Assembly: GCA_964399195.1 (NCBI GenBank)
Contig: CAYNPY010000070.1
Span: forward strand, 1 to 19,781
Direction: 5' to 3'
From: CAINDZ01 sp964399195
GTDB taxonomy: Bacteria; Krumholzibacteriota; Krumholzibacteriia; LZORAL124-64-63
Length of the DNA stretch: 19,781 bases
In this document: positions 16,686 to 19,781 of the stretch, piece by piece
How positions within the stretch are numbered: the stretch's first letter is position 1
How the letters are laid out: each line of letters starts with the position of its first letter
Notes under the pieces: generated by a model
Seen by the model: only the letters and a program-made list of their open reading frames with translations
The model's database searches: none
Told to the model about the DNA's origin: nothing
Program-made: the position numbers and the translations under genes

Positions 16686-18077
16686 CTAGTCCACCTTCAG
16701 CAGCCGCAGGTACCCGCCCAGGTCGCGGCAGTTCTCGAAGTCCCAGGTCGCCTCGATCACCCGGTCCTGCTGCGCCTTGTCCATGACGCCGCCGGCATTG
16801 GCGCGGAACTTCGCCACCAGTTCGTCGTCGCTCAGCGGGTTGAGCGGGCTGCCCTTGGCGTTGTCCACCGTCTTGGTGAAAGTGCGGCCGTCGTTCGTCG
16901 TCAGCGTGGCGATCGCGCGCTTCGTGCCCGGGAACATCGCGTCGATGTCCGCGTTGGCCACGACCTTGATCTTCGGCAGCAGCGCCCGGATGCGCGGGTC
17001 GAAGAGCTTCTCCTTCTCGAAGCTGCTCGGGTACACCCCGCCGTCGGCCGCCCCCCCCCCCCGGCCGTAAGGCAGGCGGTGGGCGGCCGGCGCCGAGGGG
17101 TGCGGGGCGGACTTTCTCGGGGGGCGGGGGGTGTAGGCGCCGCGCGGCGTCGTCTGGATGTGGATCGCGGCCAGGTCCTCGGCCCGCAGCCCGTTCTCCT
17201 GCATCGCGCCCAGCACCGCCGACATCGGCTGGTGGGTCAGCGCTTCGGTCGGGAACGCCTTGTAGCCGCAGCGCCGGATCAGCGGCGGCTGCGTGCCCAG
17301 CCCGTCCACCAGGATCTCGGGCTTCAGCTGGACGTTGTGGATCACGTGCTGGAAGCCTTCCTTGCCCTCGATGACTTCGACCGGACCCTCGTAGCCCTCG
17401 GCCGCCATCTGCGCCGCCAGGACGCCCGCCTGCGTGGCCAGCGGGTCGGCCGTGTTCTTCATGTTGGTCAGGTGCCCGGCCACGACCCCGCCCAGGGTGA
17501 AGTGGCTGCTGCCGCTGATGCCGGCGGCGGCCACCATCTGGTCCACGGTCAGGCCGTACATGCGGCCGGCGACGAACGGGCTGACGAACTGCGTCAGGGT
17601 GGCGTGGTGCCAGCCGACCTCGCGGACACCGGGGAAGCAGGCCAGGCACCACCGCAGTTCCAGCTCGTAGGCGATCATGATGCCGACCAGCGCGTCCTTC
17701 CCGTCCAGTCCGCGCGCTTCCGCGGGCGAGATCGCGCCGAAGATGATGTCGGACGGATGGCTCGGATCCTGCTCCCAGAAGATGTCGTTGTAGTCCAGCG
17801 CCCGGATCAGCAGGCTGTTCATCAGCGCCGCGTTCGCCGCGTTGGTGCGGTCGCCGGTGCCGATCAGCGTGGCCTCCGGCGTGCCGCCCTGCCGCCGGAC
17901 GAAGCGGTACATGGCCGCCATGTCCGCGTTGCGGACCGCCGCCAGCGCGCAGCCGACCGAATCGAGCAGGAACCGCTTGGCCTCCTTGACGTCGGCGGCG
18001 GGCAGGTCCTCGAAGTGGAGACCCACGGCGTATTCGGCCATGCGGCGGGTGAGGCTGGGACGGCCGGCAGAGCTCAT
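16686..18077 (-). CDS. MmgE/PrpD family protein (2-methylcitrate dehydratase-like)
   Basis: A 463-aa cytoplasmic protein of a family that includes 2-methylcitrate dehydratase, cis-aconitate decarboxylase and iminodisuccinate epimerase; the substrate here is not predictable. Visible: VKEAKRFLLDSVGCALAAV, SLLIRALDYNDIFW with SHPSDIIFGA, GWHHATL, GISGSSHFTLGG, EGYEGPVEVIEGKEGFQHV and CGYKAFPTEALTHQPMSAVL. There are no prpB, prpC or acnM genes nearby, so propionate catabolism is not indicated. Residues about 315-347 do not look like the family: one frame over, nucleotides near 17115 read PEKVRPAP, matching the family's PEKWRP segment, and the normal frame resumes at AAHRLPY (for ADHSLPY). Next to it is a run of 12 Cs, giving GRGGGA. 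This suggests a compensating pair of indels (error or mutation). GAGGA 5 nt before the ATG supports the start. Confidence 0.82.
   Translation of the reverse strand: MSSAGRPSLTRRMAEYAVGLHFEDLPAADVKEAKRFLLDSVGCALAAVRNADMAAMYRFVRRQGGTPEATLIGTGDRTNAANAALMNSLLIRALDYNDIFWEQDPSHPSDIIFGAISPAEARGLDGKDALVGIMIAYELELRWCLACFPGVREVGWHHATLTQFVSPFVAGRMYGLTVDQMVAAAGISGSSHFTLGGVVAGHLTNMKNTADPLATQAGVLAAQMAAEGYEGPVEVIEGKEGFQHVIHNVQLKPEILVDGLGTQPPLIRRCGYKAFPTEALTHQPMSAVLGAMQENGLRAEDLAAIHIQTTPRGAYTPRPPRKSAPHPSAPAAHRLPYGRGGGAADGGVYPSSFEKEKLFDPRIRALLPKIKVVANADIDAMFPGTKRAIATLTTNDGRTFTKTVDNAKGSPLNPLSDDELVAKFRANAGGVMDKAQQDRVIEATWDFENCRDLGGYLRLLKVD
17051..17062. repeat. 12-C homopolymer inside the MmgE/PrpD gene
   Basis: Twelve consecutive C on the plus strand (G on the coding strand), replacing the residues expected after LPY. 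Either a slippage-prone tract or a base-calling or assembly fault; it is the longest homopolymer in the window. Confidence 0.95.
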
Positions 18078-18222
18078 CGTTATCCTCGCGGGCTGAGGGA
18101 ACGTGCGCGGCGCCCTCGGCCGGGGGCCGGGCGCGGGACTTCCGAAACATGACACCCGCCGGCCGCCGCCGCCGGCCGGCTCGGCGCGCCGGGGCGGGCC
18201 GGGACGCGGCTGCGGACCGCCC

Positions 18223-18252
18223 TTGCCCCGGCTCCGGCCGCTGCGCTAGGAT
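18223..18252 (+). promoter_or_regulatory. Promoter candidate for the Rho-N-like small gene
   Basis: TTGCCC (18223-18228) and TAGGAT (18247-18252), 18-bp spacer, each matching the sigma-70 consensus at four positions, about 75 nt before the start codon. The other half of the 252-bp divergent region (18078-18222) shows no convincing promoter for the MmgE/PrpD gene. Confidence 0.4.
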
Positions 18253-18329
18253 CGGCGGGCGCGGCGGGCCGCGCCCGCCGCCGGAGTCGGTCCCCGGACC
18301 CGGTTCCCCACGCATGCGGAGGGCGTCCC

Positions 18330-18650
18330 ATGGATTTCCACGAGCTCCAGAAAACGCGCATCGCCGACCTGCGGGAGATGGCCAAGGAGAAGTGCCCGGA
18401 CGTCAAGGGCGTGATCGGGCTGCGCAAGGACGAACTGGTCGATCTGCTGGCGCAGCGGCTGCACATCGAGCGGCCTCACCGCCACATCGAGCCCGGACTC
18501 GGCAAGCGCGCCATCAAGGCCGAGATCCGCCGTCTCAAGGCCGCGCGGCTGGAGGCGCTGGCCGGCGGCGACCGCGAGGCTCTGCAAGCCGCCCGCAAGG
18601 CGATCCACCGCCGCAAGCGCAAGCTGCGCCGGCTGGCCGCGAGCCGCTGA
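18330..18650 (+). CDS. Small basic protein with Rho-N/SAP-like N-terminus
   Basis: 106 aa. The first 45 residues (MDFHELQKTRIADLREMAKE, then GLRKDELVDLLAQRL) have the helix-extended-helix pattern and the L(R)K-x-E/D-L motif of Rho transcription-factor N-terminal domains and SAP domains, which bind nucleic acids. The remainder is a highly basic helical tail (IKAEIRRLKAARLE and RKAIHRRKRKLRRLAASR). There is no ATPase or RNA-binding CSD domain, so it is not Rho. It is probably a small RNA- or DNA-binding protein. GGAGGG lies 6 nt before the ATG. Monocistronic, between the divergent MmgE/PrpD gene and the convergent PEP-binding gene. Confidence 0.85.
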   Translation: MDFHELQKTRIADLREMAKEKCPDVKGVIGLRKDELVDLLAQRLHIERPHRHIEPGLGKRAIKAEIRRLKAARLEALAGGDREALQAARKAIHRRKRKLRRLAASR

Positions 18651-18656
18651 CGATCC

Positions 18657-18701
18657 GCGGGCGCGGCGGCGAGGCCGTGCGGCGGCCGCCCCCGCGCCCG
18701 C
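18657..18701. terminator. Convergent GC hairpin
   Basis: GCGGGCGCGG (18657-18666) pairs with CCGCGCCCGC (18692-18701) between two convergent genes, 3 bp before the stop of the right-hand one. It has no good T-tract; it may act on both strands. Confidence 0.5.
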
Positions 18702-18703
18702 CT

Positions 18704-19781
18704 CTAGTGCTGGCCCTTGAGCGGCAGGCGGGGGCCTCCCGCCACCTCGTGGTCGTCGGCGGCGACGATGACCGCGTCCAGCAGACGCTCGACGCGCACG
18801 CCCGTGCTCTGCTGGTTGAGCACCGCCAACGCCCGGTTCCAGCCGTCCAGCCACGCCTCCAGGCGCGCGCGCTGGCCGTCGTCGCCGCCGAAGCGGATCA
18901 CCAGGTCGATGTCGCTCTCGGCGGTGGCGCGGCCGTCGGCGACCGATCCGCGCAGGTGCACCGCCACGACGCCGCTCGTGTCAGGGTCCAGGGCCCGCGC
19001 CAGTTCCTCGGCCACCTGCCGGCGCCAGCGGGCGTGCCGCAGCGGCGAGTCGGCCACCGCCGCGGTCGCGCGCGCGGCGCCCGGCGCCCGCCGCTCGCCC
19101 GGTTCCTCCAGGACGCCCACCGCGTGTTCCAGCTCCGCGTTCTGGTAGATCCGCAGCACGCGCCCGCGCGCGGCCGCCGGCACGTCGACCACGCGCACGC
19201 AGTGCTCCAGCGGGGCGTGATCGGGCAGCAGCTCGGCCAGGCGGTTCGGCGCCCCCAGCAGGAAGTCCTCGCGGAAGACGACGCCCGCGTCGTCCGGATA
19301 CAGCGGCAGGTAGCGGATCCCGGATTCGACCAGGTCCTGGAAGAAGTGCGTGCCGAAGCTCAGGTCCGGCACGTAGTCGCCCCGGCGCCGCGCCACCTCG
19401 ACCAGCATGGCGGTGTTGTTGATGTCCGCGTAGGTCACCGACACGCCCAGCTTGATGTCGCCACGGCTGCCCCAGCGGCCCGGCCCCAGCAGGATGAACG
19501 AGCGCTTGCGCAGCAGCCCGTTCAGCGCCCCGACGACGCGGCCGACCGAGGCCATGGTCTCGCGGTCGGGCAGCGCCGCGTACGCCTCCGGCACCACGTA
19601 CACGATGTGCGTGATGTCCGGCACCTGGCCGTTGGAGACGAAGCGGTCGGCCGTGAACAGCACGTCCTCCGGCCGCAGGTCGTGCGGGATCGGCGACGGC
19701 GCGTTGTCGCCGGACATCGCCTGCGGGCGGCACTGCAACAGGAAGAAGTCCTTGCCGTCGTGCGCGAATTCGATGTCGACC
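18704..19781 (-). CDS. PEP/pyruvate-binding domain protein with C-terminal nucleotidyltransferase domain, 3' part
   Basis: 358 residues visible; the 5' part is beyond the right edge. The first stretch, VDIEFAHDGKDFFLLQCRPQ, is the end of a PEP synthase/PPDK-type PEP-pyruvate-binding domain (compare the V-D-I-E-W-A...LLQ-x-RP signature), followed by LLGPGRWGSRGDIKLGVSV and a region ending near GIRYLPLYPDD. After a linker the C-terminal part carries GSVADGRATAESDIDL (nucleotides 18902-18949), the G-S...S-D-x-D signature of MNT/kanamycin-type nucleotidyltransferases, with a further Asp in LLDAVIVAADDHE. The swivelling phospho-His domain and PEP-utilising C-terminal domain of true PPDK or PpsA are absent. 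The reaction is unknown. The stop is TAG at 18704-18706. Confidence 0.85.
   Translation of the reverse strand, partial: VDIEFAHDGKDFFLLQCRPQAMSGDNAPSPIPHDLRPEDVLFTADRFVSNGQVPDITHIVYVVPEAYAALPDRETMASVGRVVGALNGLLRKRSFILLGPGRWGSRGDIKLGVSVTYADINNTAMLVEVARRRGDYVPDLSFGTHFFQDLVESGIRYLPLYPDDAGVVFREDFLLGAPNRLAELLPDHAPLEHCVRVVDVPAAARGRVLRIYQNAELEHAVGVLEEPGERRAPGAARATAAVADSPLRHARWRRQVAEELARALDPDTSGVVAVHLRGSVADGRATAESDIDLVIRFGGDDGQRARLEAWLDGWNRALAVLNQQSTGVRVERLLDAVIVAADDHEVAGGPRLPLKGQH

Noticed and set aside
17051..17062. Phase-variable switch at the 12-C run
   Set aside because: Phase variation is usual in surface or restriction genes; here the neighbouring bases already suggest indel errors, so a fault is the simpler reading.
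16441..18315. Long minus-strand frame running through ssrA and the MmgE/PrpD gene
   Set aside because: It is a shadow for most of its length; only its last codons (the tmRNA tag) and a short PEKVRPAP stretch are meaningful, and both are reported separately.

Overview
The window is a very GC-rich (about 70%), densely coded bacterial chromosome segment made almost entirely of housekeeping genes. A diderm, uncultured-type lineage is suggested by several things together: an AsmA-family envelope protein, a DivIVA-type protein, an elongation factor G of the mitochondrial EFG1/spdEFG1 type, a eukaryotic-like (type 2) isoleucyl-tRNA synthetase, and a Calvin-type class II aldolase. A member of the FCB group or a nearby candidate phylum would fit, but that is inference. 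I see no phage, IS element, CRISPR array or defence island.

Left part (1-12270, all on the minus strand, so read right to left): fba (class II aldolase), kbl (glycine C-acetyltransferase), an AsmA-family protein, fusA, an unassigned RecA/DnaB-like P-loop ATPase overlapping yggS (PLP homeostasis), yggT, and divIVA ending at a clear rho-independent terminator (2144-2182). Beyond it lie punA (purine nucleoside phosphorylase) and the 5' part of ileS, which runs off the left edge. yggS-yggT-divIVA with ileS nearby is a widely conserved cell-envelope/division neighbourhood.

Middle part (12442-16123, plus strand): a tightly overlapping three-gene metal ABC transporter operon of the ZnuACB type (binding protein, ATPase, permease), followed by a MOT1-type molybdate/sulfate transporter. 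A divergent promoter region (12271-12441) separates it from fba.

Right part: the one-piece tmRNA gene ssrA (16202-16560, minus), with an extended -10 promoter placed directly after a 17-bp hairpin; an MmgE/PrpD-family gene (minus) carrying a short suspicious segment beside a 12-C homopolymer; a divergently transcribed small basic protein with a Rho-N/SAP-like start (plus); and, entering from the right edge, the 3' part of a PEP/pyruvate-binding-domain protein fused to a C-terminal nucleotidyltransferase domain (minus).

Most noteworthy: the swapped GVHH active-site motif in IleRS, a motif tied to extreme mupirocin resistance in IleRS2 enzymes; the EFG1/spdEFG1-type EF-G; an Asp at the purine-specificity position of PNP; the unassigned ATPase coupled to yggS; the PEP-binding/nucleotidyltransferase fusion; and the locally scrambled MmgE/PrpD reading frame. 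I did not find an obviously new multi-gene system.
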